NCBI RefSeq assembly: GCF_023242475.1
Contig: NZ_JALJFG010000011.1
Coordinates: 1 to 64,000, forward strand
Length of the DNA stretch: 64,000 nt
Direction: 5' to 3'
From: Pseudomonas sp. MWU15-20650
GTDB lineage: Bacteria; Pseudomonadota; Gammaproteobacteria; Pseudomonadales; Pseudomonadaceae
In this document: piece after piece, positions 20,149 to 27,917 of the stretch
Layout of the letters: every line of letters starts with the position of its first letter
Position numbering within the stretch: position 1 is the stretch's first letter
Program-made: the position numbers and the translations under genes
The notes under the pieces: generated by a model
The model's database searches: none
What the model saw: the letters and a program-made list of their open reading frames with translations, nothing else
What the model was told of the DNA's origin: nothing

Positions 20149-21309
20149 TTATATGAGCTCGTAAGAGTGCGCTCCTGTACCAGCAAGGCTTCCGCTGTCG
20201 ACGATGAGATATTCCTCACGAATTCGAGTGCCTTCAAAGTAGCTCTGCAAAATTTCCAATGTGCCCGCAGCATAACGAGCTTGAGCCGAGAGAGAGGTGC
20301 CGGACATGTGAGGTGTCATGCCATTGAACGGCATGGTTCGCCAGGGATGTTCGGGTGAGGCGGGCTGAGGAAACCAGACGTCTCCTGCATAACCTGCGAT
20401 ATGTCCTGATTCTAAAGCCCTGACAAGAGCATCGCGCTCAACCAGTTTGCCGCGGGCGCAATTGATGAGATAAGTACCACGCTTCATTTGGGCCAGCGCC
20501 GCTTCGTCGAGCAGGTTTTCGGTGGACGGATAGAGGGGGATCTGAAGGTTGATGATGTCGACAGTCTTGATCAGCGACTGTACATCTGAATGAAACGTTA
20601 GGTTCAGCTCATTTTCAATGATTGAGTCCAGGCGGTGACGCTGGGTGTAATGTAGATGCAAACCGAATGGTTTAAGCCGACGCAGTACGGCCAAGCCTAT
20701 TCGCCCTGCGCCGATAGTGCCGAAGTGCAGCCCTTCGATGTCATAGCTTCGGGAAACACAATCCGCAATGTTCCAACCGCCATCAACGGCTATTTGATGA
20801 GCAGGCAAATAATTGCGCACCAGCGACAGCGCCATCATCACCACATGTTCCGCGACACTGATGCTGTTGGAACCAGTGACCTCGGCAACGGTGATATTCG
20901 CGCGCGCCGCTGCAGCAAGATCCACATGATCAGAGCCGATACCGGCCGTGAGTGCAAGCTTCAGGTTTTTCGCCTTGGCGATCCGGTCGGCGGTCAGATA
21001 AGCAGGCCAAAATGGTTGAGATATAACTACCTCGGCATCAGGCAGCAGACGTTCGAACTCGGAGTTCGGCCCGTCCTTGTCACTGATCACAATGAGCTCA
21101 TGTCCACCCTGTTCCAAATAATTACGCAGCCCCAACTCCCCTGAGACACAGCCCACCAGTTCACCGGGTTTGAACCCGAGAGGGCCCATTGGCGTCGGTG
21201 CTGTCTGGCCATTGGCATACGTCGAGATGGTTGGAATCACAGATCTCGCATAACGAGGCGGATAGCCATCAACAGGATCGGGATAAAGAACACACAGTAT
21301 TTTTGCCAT
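20149..21309 (-). CDS. fdh: Formate dehydrogenase, soluble, probably NADP+-dependent
   Basis: D-2-hydroxyacid dehydrogenase-fold formate dehydrogenase of 386 aa that oxidises formate to CO2 without metal. Catalytic Arg286 (NCARGK) and His334 (MTPHMSG) and the formate-site GSNSISVAEH segment are present. At the cofactor position the loop reads HYTQRHRL: Gln223 replaces the Asp of NAD+-specific enzymes such as Pseudomonas sp. 101 FDH. Gln at this place marks the NADP+-dependent enzyme of Burkholderia stabilis, also 386 aa, which this protein resembles overall. The glycine motif is GAGRIG. The ATG at 21309 follows AGAGAGAT. It lies downstream of cioAB on the same strand. Confidence 0.92.
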   Translation of the reverse strand: MAKILCVLYPDPVDGYPPRYARSVIPTISTYANGQTAPTPMGPLGFKPGELVGCVSGELGLRNYLEQGGHELIVISDKDGPNSEFERLLPDAEVVISQPFWPAYLTADRIAKAKNLKLALTAGIGSDHVDLAAAARANITVAEVTGSNSISVAEHVVMMALSLVRNYLPAHQIAVDGGWNIADCVSRSYDIEGLHFGTIGAGRIGLAVLRRLKPFGLHLHYTQRHRLDSIIENELNLTFHSDVQSLIKTVDIINLQIPLYPSTENLLDEAALAQMKRGTYLINCARGKLVERDALVRALESGHIAGYAGDVWFPQPASPEHPWRTMPFNGMTPHMSGTSLSAQARYAAGTLEILQSYFEGTRIREEYLIVDSGSLAGTGAHSYELI

Positions 21310-21400
21310 GAACGTTATCTCTCTCATGTCGAATGACTTTCGGTTCAGCGGGAATGAAACCATCGAATTGCAGGGTGACCAAAGGCGGCGTGATCGGGGA

Positions 21401-21457
21401 GAAGGTGTCCACCTGAGGCGAACTATTTTGTCGTGCTCTCAGGGATTGGACACCTTC
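21401..21457. other. Inverted repeat between cioB and fdh
   Basis: GAAGGTGTCC (21401-21410) and GGACACCTTC (21448-21457) are perfect 10-bp arms 37 bases apart, in the gap between cioB and the formate dehydrogenase gene. It could be an RNA hairpin that tunes read-through from cioAB, or a regulator site. No T-run is present. Confidence 0.45.
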
Positions 21458-21478
21458 CGGGTCTACCAATCTTGGCGT

Positions 21479-22492
21479 CTAGTGGTGGTAGCCCTCACCG
21501 AGTTTTACTTTGCCTCTGAAGACGTAATAACTCCACGCGGTATAGACCAGTATGAAAGGAAGCGTAAACAGTGCTCCAATCAGCGCAAACAGCTGACTTG
21601 CCACTGGCGAGGCTGCCTGCCACATTGAGATGGACGGCGGTACGATATTGGGCCAGATGCTGATGCCCAAGCCACTGTAACCGAGGAAAATCACAAGTAA
21701 TGTCAACAGAAACGGAGTTGCGGTTGCCCGGTGCGCCAGCGTGATCAGTGTGGCTATGAAACAGAACAGCAACAGCAGTGGTACAGGTAGGAAGTAGAAC
21801 AGGTTCGGCATCGTGAACCAGCGTTGCGCTATCTCCGGATGGGCGAGCGGCGTCCAGATGCTGATCACAGCAATGACGAACAACAGGGCATAGATGAAGT
21901 AGGACGAAAATCTGTACATATCCTCCTGCAATCTGCCTTCAGTTTTCATGATCAGCCAGGTGCTTCCCAACTGGGCATAGGCCACCAACAGTGCGAAACC
22001 ACAAAACAACGGGAAGGGACGAAGCCAGTCGAGACTACCACCAGCGTATGCGTTGTTCACGACTGGAATCCCGTTAAGGAAAGCGCCGAGAGCTACGCCT
22101 TGGCTGAAAGTGGCAATAATAGATCCGCCGACAAAGGCCTTATCCCACCAGTGTCGATTGCGCTCGCTGGCTTTGAAGCGAAACTCGAAGGCGACACCTC
22201 GAAAAATCAGGCCCAGCAACATGATGATCAGGGGCAAATACAGCGCGCTGAGAATGACTGCATAAGCTAGGGGGAAAGCTCCGAAAAGCCCGGCGCCACC
22301 GAGTACCAGCCACGTCTCGTTGCCATCCCATACGGGCGCAACCGTGTTCATCATCACGTCGCGCTCTTCTTTGTCTTTGATCGCAAGAAAGAGCAATCCC
22401 ACGCCTAGATCAAAGCCATCCATCACGACATACATCATCACGCCGAAGATGATGATCAATGCCCAAATCAAACTTAGGTCGATGCCGCCCAT
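21479..22492 (-). CDS. cioB: Cyanide-insensitive quinol oxidase subunit II, copy A
   Basis: CydB-family subunit, 337 aa, about eight membrane helices; partners CioA to oxidise ubiquinol and reduce oxygen. Recognisable segments are DGFDLGVGLLF, NTVAPVWDGNETWLVLGG and, near the end, SIWPNIVPPSISMWQAASP with SYYVFRGKVK. It follows cioA by 37 bases. Protein sequence is close to cioB at 50471, but codon use is less GC-rich. Unlike the second copy, no small membrane-protein genes follow. Confidence 0.95.
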   Translation of the reverse strand: MGGIDLSLIWALIIIFGVMMYVVMDGFDLGVGLLFLAIKDKEERDVMMNTVAPVWDGNETWLVLGGAGLFGAFPLAYAVILSALYLPLIIMLLGLIFRGVAFEFRFKASERNRHWWDKAFVGGSIIATFSQGVALGAFLNGIPVVNNAYAGGSLDWLRPFPLFCGFALLVAYAQLGSTWLIMKTEGRLQEDMYRFSSYFIYALLFVIAVISIWTPLAHPEIAQRWFTMPNLFYFLPVPLLLLFCFIATLITLAHRATATPFLLTLLVIFLGYSGLGISIWPNIVPPSISMWQAASPVASQLFALIGALFTLPFILVYTAWSYYVFRGKVKLGEGYHH

Positions 22493-22529
22493 AGCGCTCG
22501 CTCCTCAAACTCGGAAAAGTGTCTGAACA

Positions 22530-23936
22530 TCATTTTTCATCTGCAGCCGATAATGGCCTGGCAGGTGTTCGTTGTTGACCTGCGCCGCCCTCAGGAACGG
22601 GCTCCGTCCCGTGAGCCTGCGGTCCTTTGTGCACGAGTTTGAGCATGTAAGCGATGCCCGCACCGAACAAGGCGAAGTAAACAAGTACGAAAAGCACTAA
22701 GCTAATGCTGACTTGAGAAACAGTCAGTGGCGAAACCGCGTCGACCGTTCGCAGCAGGCCATACACGACCCATGGTTGACGGCCCATTTCAGTAGTGACC
22801 CACCCTGCCAGCAACGCGATGAGTCCTGAGGGGCCCATACAAAGCCAGAAGGCCAGGAACGGACGTGAGGTATAGAGCTTTTGGCCACGTCGCAGCCACA
22901 GGCTCAGAAGTCCGGCGAGGATCATCAACATCCCCATGCTGACCATCAGTCTGAAGGTCCAGAAAATCACGGTTGAATTAGGTCGGTCTTCTGGCGGGAA
23001 TGATTTGAGCGCCGGAATCTGCTTGTCTAGACTGTGGGTGAGAATCAAGCTGCCCAGTACCGGAATTTCAATCGCGTAGCGGGTTTTTTCCGCTTTCATA
23101 TCCGGCCATCCCGCCAGAATGAGCGGCGAGGGCTCACCGGGAGCGTTTTCCCAGTGGCCCTCAATCGCAGCGATTTTTGCCGGCTGATGTTCCAGAGTAT
23201 TAAGACCATGGGCATCACCGACGACTGCTTGGATCGGCGCGACGATCAGTGCCATCCACGCAGCCATCGACAACATAGTGCGCGCTGCCGGCGTGTCATG
23301 GCCGCGTAACAGGTGCCAGGCGCCAGAAGCGCCGACGAAAAATGCCGTCGCCAGAAATGCGGCGATGGCCATGTGTGCGAGCCGGAACGGGAACGACGGG
23401 TTGAATACCACTGCCAGCCAGTCAACAGGTACCGCACGACCGCCAACGATTTCGAATCCCTGTGGCGTGTGCATCCAACTGTTCGATGACAGGATCCAGA
23501 ACGTTGAAATCAGCGTACCTAACGACACCATGGCGGTAGCAAAAAAATGCAGCCCACGGCCAACTTTTTCCCAGCCGAAGAGCATAACGCCTAGAAAACC
23601 TGCTTCAAGAAAAAAAGCGGTGAGTACTTCGTACGTCAACAACGGTCCAGTGATGCTGCCTGCAAAATAGGAAAAGCCACTCCAGTTTGTTCCGAACTGA
23701 TAGGCCATAACCAATCCAGAAACCACGCCCATGCCGAAATTCAGAGCAAAAATCTTTACCCAAAAAGTGTAAAGATCCTGATATACATCTCGTCCGGTTT
23801 TAAGCCACAAACCCTCCAACACCGTAAGGAAACTGGCCAAGCCTATTGTTATTGCAGGGAAAACGATGTGGACGCCAACAGTAAACGCGAATTGAATTCG
23901 CGCTAGATCAATTGCAGTCGAATCAATTATGTCCAT
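22530..23936 (-). CDS. cioA: Cyanide-insensitive quinol oxidase subunit I, copy A
   Basis: CydA-family catalytic subunit, 468 aa, carrying the haems of a bd-type oxidase that resists cyanide and does not pump protons. Recognised segments: ARIQFAFTVGVHIVFPAIT, FGMGVVSGLVMAYQFGTNW, VGDAHGLNTLEHQPAKIAA and GRQPWVVYGLLRT. The quinol loop is short, as in the CIO subgroup. It starts 338 bases from the divergent oxidoreductase copy 2, so the pair may share regulation. The likely operon is cioA-cioB-fdh. Confidence 0.95.
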   Translation of the reverse strand: MDIIDSTAIDLARIQFAFTVGVHIVFPAITIGLASFLTVLEGLWLKTGRDVYQDLYTFWVKIFALNFGMGVVSGLVMAYQFGTNWSGFSYFAGSITGPLLTYEVLTAFFLEAGFLGVMLFGWEKVGRGLHFFATAMVSLGTLISTFWILSSNSWMHTPQGFEIVGGRAVPVDWLAVVFNPSFPFRLAHMAIAAFLATAFFVGASGAWHLLRGHDTPAARTMLSMAAWMALIVAPIQAVVGDAHGLNTLEHQPAKIAAIEGHWENAPGEPSPLILAGWPDMKAEKTRYAIEIPVLGSLILTHSLDKQIPALKSFPPEDRPNSTVIFWTFRLMVSMGMLMILAGLLSLWLRRGQKLYTSRPFLAFWLCMGPSGLIALLAGWVTTEMGRQPWVVYGLLRTVDAVSPLTVSQVSISLVLFVLVYFALFGAGIAYMLKLVHKGPQAHGTEPVPEGGAGQQRTPARPLSAADEK

Positions 23937-24028
23937 GCTTTTCTGCCTCTCAGGAAGGGTGCAAATTTGCCTGGGAATAAAGCTGGGAAGGCAACTACGC
24001 TAGCCCGGTTTATTGGCTTTCCTTGGCC

Positions 24029-24057
24029 TTGACATGGTGGTGCATGCCGCCTAGATT
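24029..24057 (+). promoter_or_regulatory. Promoter-like block 2 (TTGACA-N17-TAGATT)
   Basis: -35 at 24029-24034, -10 at 24052-24057. Spacer TGGTGGTGCATGCCGCC differs from that of block 3 at only two positions. It lies about 217 bases before the ATG at 24275 and within the cioA divergent gap. Confidence 0.6.
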
Positions 24058-24252
24058 CTAGATCACCGTCGAAAATCATGAGAAAATATTTTGCTCTCTG
24101 AATGAGAGGGTTTCTCAAGAATAGTTCTGAGTTGTATGTTTGTTTTTTACTGAGTGGTTGTGACGTTTACTTCTCTCAAGAGGGTAAAAGTTACGTAATG
24201 CCGCATTATAGCGGCAGGAAATATGCAGCTATCGACTCTCACCTCTATGGTT

Positions 24253-24285
24253 ATGAGTCGTATGTGGAGCGATCATGGCAATTAA
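24253..24285 (+). CDS. Putative 10-codon leader peptide overlapping copy 2 start
   Basis: ATG AGT CGT then codons for MWSDHGN and TAA: MSRMWSDHGN. The stop falls 11 bases inside the oxidoreductase gene, in another frame. Copy 3 has MSRFWSDHGY ending at the same place; copy 1 starts the same (MSRLWSDHGY) but a T-to-C change removes the stop. It overlaps the ribosome site of the main gene, so translational coupling is possible. Part of the conservation is forced by the overlapping gene start. There is no evidence that it is translated. Confidence 0.3.
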   Translation: MSRMWSDHGN

Positions 24286-26548
24286 GCGCAAAGTACCCGG
24301 TGTTCGAAATTACGATGGCCCCGCAGGAGGTTGGGGTGCACTTAAGGCCACCGCGACGGCGGTGCGCGAGCAAATGGATACGCTCAAGGCTCCTCTTACG
24401 TTAATGAGAACCAATCAGCCGGACGGGTTTGATTGCCCTGGTTGCGCATGGCCAGACAAAGAGCACAAATCAACCTTCCAGTTCTGCGAAAACGGTGCGA
24501 AAGCCGTGACTTGGGAGGCTACCAACAAACGTGTTCCGCCCGAGTTTTTTGCTAAACATCCGGTTTCCACTCTTCTCAAACGTACCGACTTCGAGCTTGA
24601 AGACTTGGGACGCCTTACGCACCCAATGGTTTACGATCGTGCGACTGATACATACCAACCTGTCGAGTGGGAAGCCGCATTTGCTCGTATAGGCGAAATA
24701 TTGCGTGGTTTGCAGCCCAATCAGGTTGAGTTTTATACGTCTGGTAGAGCCTCGAACGAGGCAGCTTATTTGTGGCAGTTGTTTGCGCGTAATTTTGGCA
24801 CTAATAACTTTCCTGATTGCTCAAACATGTGCCATGAACCAACTAGCGTTGGGCTTCCACGTTCCATCGGTATGGGCAAGGGGTCTGTATCGCTGGACGA
24901 TTTTGAACTGTGCGAACTGGTTATTTCTATCGGACATAACCCAGGCACCAATCACCCAAGAATGATGGGGACGCTGCACGAGATTTCCCGGCGTAAAGTC
25001 CCAATCATGGTGATGAATCCATTACGTGAGCGTGCACTAGAGCGATTTGCCGACCCGCAAGACATGATTGAAATGGCCACTTATGGTTCGACCCGTATTG
25101 CCTCTACTTATTTGCAGGTCAAGGCCGGTGGTGATGCAGCAGCCATTAAAGGTGTAATGAAGTCCTTGTTGGAAATGGAAGAATCAGTAGGGCAAGTGCT
25201 TGATTATGATTTCATTGAAAAGCATACCAACGGCTTCGAGGCACTCAAGGCGGATTTGTTGGCCACCGAATGGCCCGACATCGAATTTGCGAGTGGATTG
25301 CTCAAGGCTGACATGGAAAAAGTCGCGGCGGCCTATGCGAAATCCAATGCCACGATCGTGACGTATGGAATGGGGATAACCCAGCACAACGAAGGAACGG
25401 CCAACGTAAGACTGATCTGCGATCTTCTGATGCTGCGAGGCAACATCGGTAAGCCCGGCGCGGGCATATGTCCGCTGCGCGGGCATTCCAATGTACAAGG
25501 AAACCGAACGGTAGGTATTACCGAGAAACCGTCCAGTGAGTTCCTCGGCAAGATTGAAGAAGTGCTGGGCTTCAAACCGCCAGTTGAGCACGGCCACGAT
25601 TCAGTACAGGCCATGCAAGCGATGATTGCCGGCGAGTCAAAAGCACTGCTTTGTCTGGGAGGAAACTTCGTCGTCGCATTGCCTGATCCAGGTCAGTGTT
25701 TCCCGGCAATGGGCAAACTGGATTTGACTGTGCACATCGGTACAAAACTCAATCGCACTCATTTGCTGGTTTCCAAGGAAACGTACCTGTTTCCTTGCCT
25801 GGGCCGCACTGAGCTCGATGTACAGAACGGAGAGCGCCAATCAATTACCGTCGAAGACTCGATGTCGATGGTTCACGCTTCGGCTGGCAAGTTGATGCCC
25901 GCATCCGAGTTTTTGCGATCGGAACCGGCCATCGTGGCGGGTATGGCGACTGCCACTCTGCCTGACAGCAAGGTACCGTGGATGGAGCTCTCGCAGAATT
26001 ACGACAAAATTCGCGATCTGATTGAAAAGACCATTCCAGGCTTTGAGAACTACAATGAACGTATTCGCGTTCCTGGTGGCTTCCGCATGCCGCTGCCCGC
26101 GACGGAGCGTATCTGGATGACGCCTTCAGGGAAGGCGGAGTTCTTTGTGTTCCCAGGTTTGCATGAAGATAAAGAGGTCGATGGAGACGATGTGTTACGG
26201 CTAATCACTCTGCGTAGCCATGACCAATACAACACGACGATTTACGCATTGGATGATCGTTATCGTGGCGTATTTGGGCGACGGGATGTGTTGTTCATGA
26301 ACCCTGCCGATCTCCAGTCACGAGGTCTGGCACATGGTGATTTGGTGGATATCGAAACGGTCGTTTCTGGACGCAAGCTGCGCTACGAAAAAATAACGGC
26401 TATTGAGTACAAAATATCGGCTGGTTCAGTGGGGGCATACTATCCCGAGGCGAACACGCTGGTACCTTTGGATTACATCGATAAGGACAGTGGAACGCCG
26501 TCATATAAGTCGGTGCCCGTGCGTGTAACGCGCTCGGAGCTGAATTGA
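24275..26548 (+). CDS. FdhF/YdeP-family molybdopterin oxidoreductase, copy 2
   Basis: A 757-aa homologue of copies 1 and 3 with all metal-site residues kept (Cys54, Cys57, Cys71, Cys186-His187). About 65 residues differ from copy 1, spread along the whole protein, and synonymous sites have changed far more, with lower GC. This is not a recent local duplicate; it more likely arrived with the flanking cioAB-fdh and peroxidase genes. It starts at ATG after TGGAGC. A strong hairpin separates it from the DyP gene downstream. Confidence 0.9.
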   Translation: MAIKRKVPGVRNYDGPAGGWGALKATATAVREQMDTLKAPLTLMRTNQPDGFDCPGCAWPDKEHKSTFQFCENGAKAVTWEATNKRVPPEFFAKHPVSTLLKRTDFELEDLGRLTHPMVYDRATDTYQPVEWEAAFARIGEILRGLQPNQVEFYTSGRASNEAAYLWQLFARNFGTNNFPDCSNMCHEPTSVGLPRSIGMGKGSVSLDDFELCELVISIGHNPGTNHPRMMGTLHEISRRKVPIMVMNPLRERALERFADPQDMIEMATYGSTRIASTYLQVKAGGDAAAIKGVMKSLLEMEESVGQVLDYDFIEKHTNGFEALKADLLATEWPDIEFASGLLKADMEKVAAAYAKSNATIVTYGMGITQHNEGTANVRLICDLLMLRGNIGKPGAGICPLRGHSNVQGNRTVGITEKPSSEFLGKIEEVLGFKPPVEHGHDSVQAMQAMIAGESKALLCLGGNFVVALPDPGQCFPAMGKLDLTVHIGTKLNRTHLLVSKETYLFPCLGRTELDVQNGERQSITVEDSMSMVHASAGKLMPASEFLRSEPAIVAGMATATLPDSKVPWMELSQNYDKIRDLIEKTIPGFENYNERIRVPGGFRMPLPATERIWMTPSGKAEFFVFPGLHEDKEVDGDDVLRLITLRSHDQYNTTIYALDDRYRGVFGRRDVLFMNPADLQSRGLAHGDLVDIETVVSGRKLRYEKITAIEYKISAGSVGAYYPEANTLVPLDYIDKDSGTPSYKSVPVRVTRSELN

Positions 26549-26583
26549 TTACGTAACGGTATCCGGTTGGTCTTTCTAAAATC

Positions 26584-26613
26584 AAAGGAGGCGCCTTTTG
26601 CGCCTCCTTTTTT
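26584..26613 (+). terminator. Terminator/attenuator after copy 2
   Basis: AAAGGAGGCG-ccttttg-CGCCTCCTTT followed by TTT is a 10-bp perfect stem. It sits in the 85-base gap before the DyP gene, so it should reduce read-through into it. Confidence 0.85.
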
Positions 26614-26633
26614 GTTTCACTAGGTGAAGTTTT

Positions 26634-27593
26634 ATGGGGAATATTTCAGTGATGAGCACCGAAACGCCTGAACCACAAGCGGTGTGCAGCCCGACCACCA
26701 GCAGCGCGATTTTCATCGTGGCAACCCTCAAGTCGGGAAAAGAATCCGCAGAAAAAGTGAAGAACTGGTGCGCTGATATTGCGGCGATCACACGCTCTGT
26801 CGGCAAGCGAGTCCCAGCGGGCAATCTTTCGTGTGTCTGTGGATTTTCCTCCAGTGCTTGGGACATTTTGTTCGCAAATCCGCGCCCAGTTTCATTGCAC
26901 GGGTTTCGCGAGTTTGGCGTCGACGGGCGACGCGCTATATCCACTCCTGGTGATATCCTTTTGCATATTCGTGCTGATCAGATGGATCTTTGTTTCGAGT
27001 TAGTGACGCAGTTCACTTCTGCGCTGGGCGAAGCCATCACGGTCATCGATGAGGTTCATGGATTTCGATATTTCGACATGCGCAGCATCATTGGATTTGT
27101 TGATGGTACTGAAAACCCAGTAGGTCGCAAGGCCACCAACTTTACGATAGTAGGGGATGAAGACCCTGCCTTCAGTGGAGGAAGCTACGTGCTGGTACAG
27201 AAGTATCTGCACAACATGACGGCATGGAATCAGCTATCTGTCGAAGCGCAGGAGCATGTGATCGGGCGGAAAAAGCTTTCCGACATTGAGCTGGATGAAT
27301 CGGTCAAACCAAGCAATTCGCACAGCTCTTTGACGACGATTACGAAGGATGGCGAGGAGGTGAAAATCTTGCGTGACAACATGCCGTTTGGCCGGCCTGG
27401 TGCAGGTGAATTTGGAACTTTTTTCATCGGTTACGCTCGTTCACCCGAACCACTCGAACTGATGCTTGAAAATATGTTCGTCGGCAAACCTCCAGGGAAT
27501 TACGATAGGTTGCTTGACTTCAGTACGGCTGTCACAGGCAACCTTTTTTTCGTGCCGTCGCTGGATTTGCTTGAGGAGTTGGCCGATCGCTAG
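26634..27593 (+). CDS. DyP-type haem peroxidase (class B-like)
   Basis: Dye-decolourising peroxidase of 319 aa. The GFVDGTENP motif gives catalytic Asp157; His230 is the likely proximal haem ligand, and Arg247 and Asn249 (LRDNM) complete the distal site, with spacing that matches Rhodococcus DypB. There is no Tat signal, so it is cytosolic. AGGTGAAG lies 4-5 bases before the chosen ATG; a second ATG at 26652 is possible. The gene follows oxidoreductase copy 2. With KatG it adds a second peroxide-consuming enzyme to the region. Confidence 0.9.
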   Translation: MGNISVMSTETPEPQAVCSPTTSSAIFIVATLKSGKESAEKVKNWCADIAAITRSVGKRVPAGNLSCVCGFSSSAWDILFANPRPVSLHGFREFGVDGRRAISTPGDILLHIRADQMDLCFELVTQFTSALGEAITVIDEVHGFRYFDMRSIIGFVDGTENPVGRKATNFTIVGDEDPAFSGGSYVLVQKYLHNMTAWNQLSVEAQEHVIGRKKLSDIELDESVKPSNSHSSLTTITKDGEEVKILRDNMPFGRPGAGEFGTFFIGYARSPEPLELMLENMFVGKPPGNYDRLLDFSTAVTGNLFFVPSLDLLEELADR

Positions 27594-27917
27594 CTCACGG
27601 AAAACCTCCTTTCCTTTTTAGTTTTGGTCTCTCCATGGTGGGTCGCGCTATCTGATCCTCAATGTGCATGGAGAGTTGAAGCACCTATAAACCTCGTTCG
27701 TCGGCATCGCTGATGACTCGTAGAGCGCTTTGATCATAACCCTACTATCTTGATCGGGTGGCTGCTCCTCAGGAAATGACGCAACCACTCCCTGCGAAAG
27801 GCTTATGAATAATCTCACTGCAATGCGGATTTCATACCTGGCTTCGGTAGGTATCTTTACAAGGAAGTAGATCCATTCGATTGAGCCCGTGTTATCCACC
27901 CTTGGAGACAACTCATC
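27594..27917. other. 324-bp intergenic region before the Clp gene
   Basis: No gene is seen. It must hold the promoter of the Clp gene. A small hairpin (ATACCT/AGGTAT around 27835-27856) lies in the leader. I could not find a convincing sigma-32 promoter by eye. Confidence 0.4.

Noticed and set aside
27835..27856. RNA thermometer (ROSE-like) before the Clp gene
   Set aside because: The hairpin is small, does not cover the ribosome site, and lacks the recognisable ROSE element.
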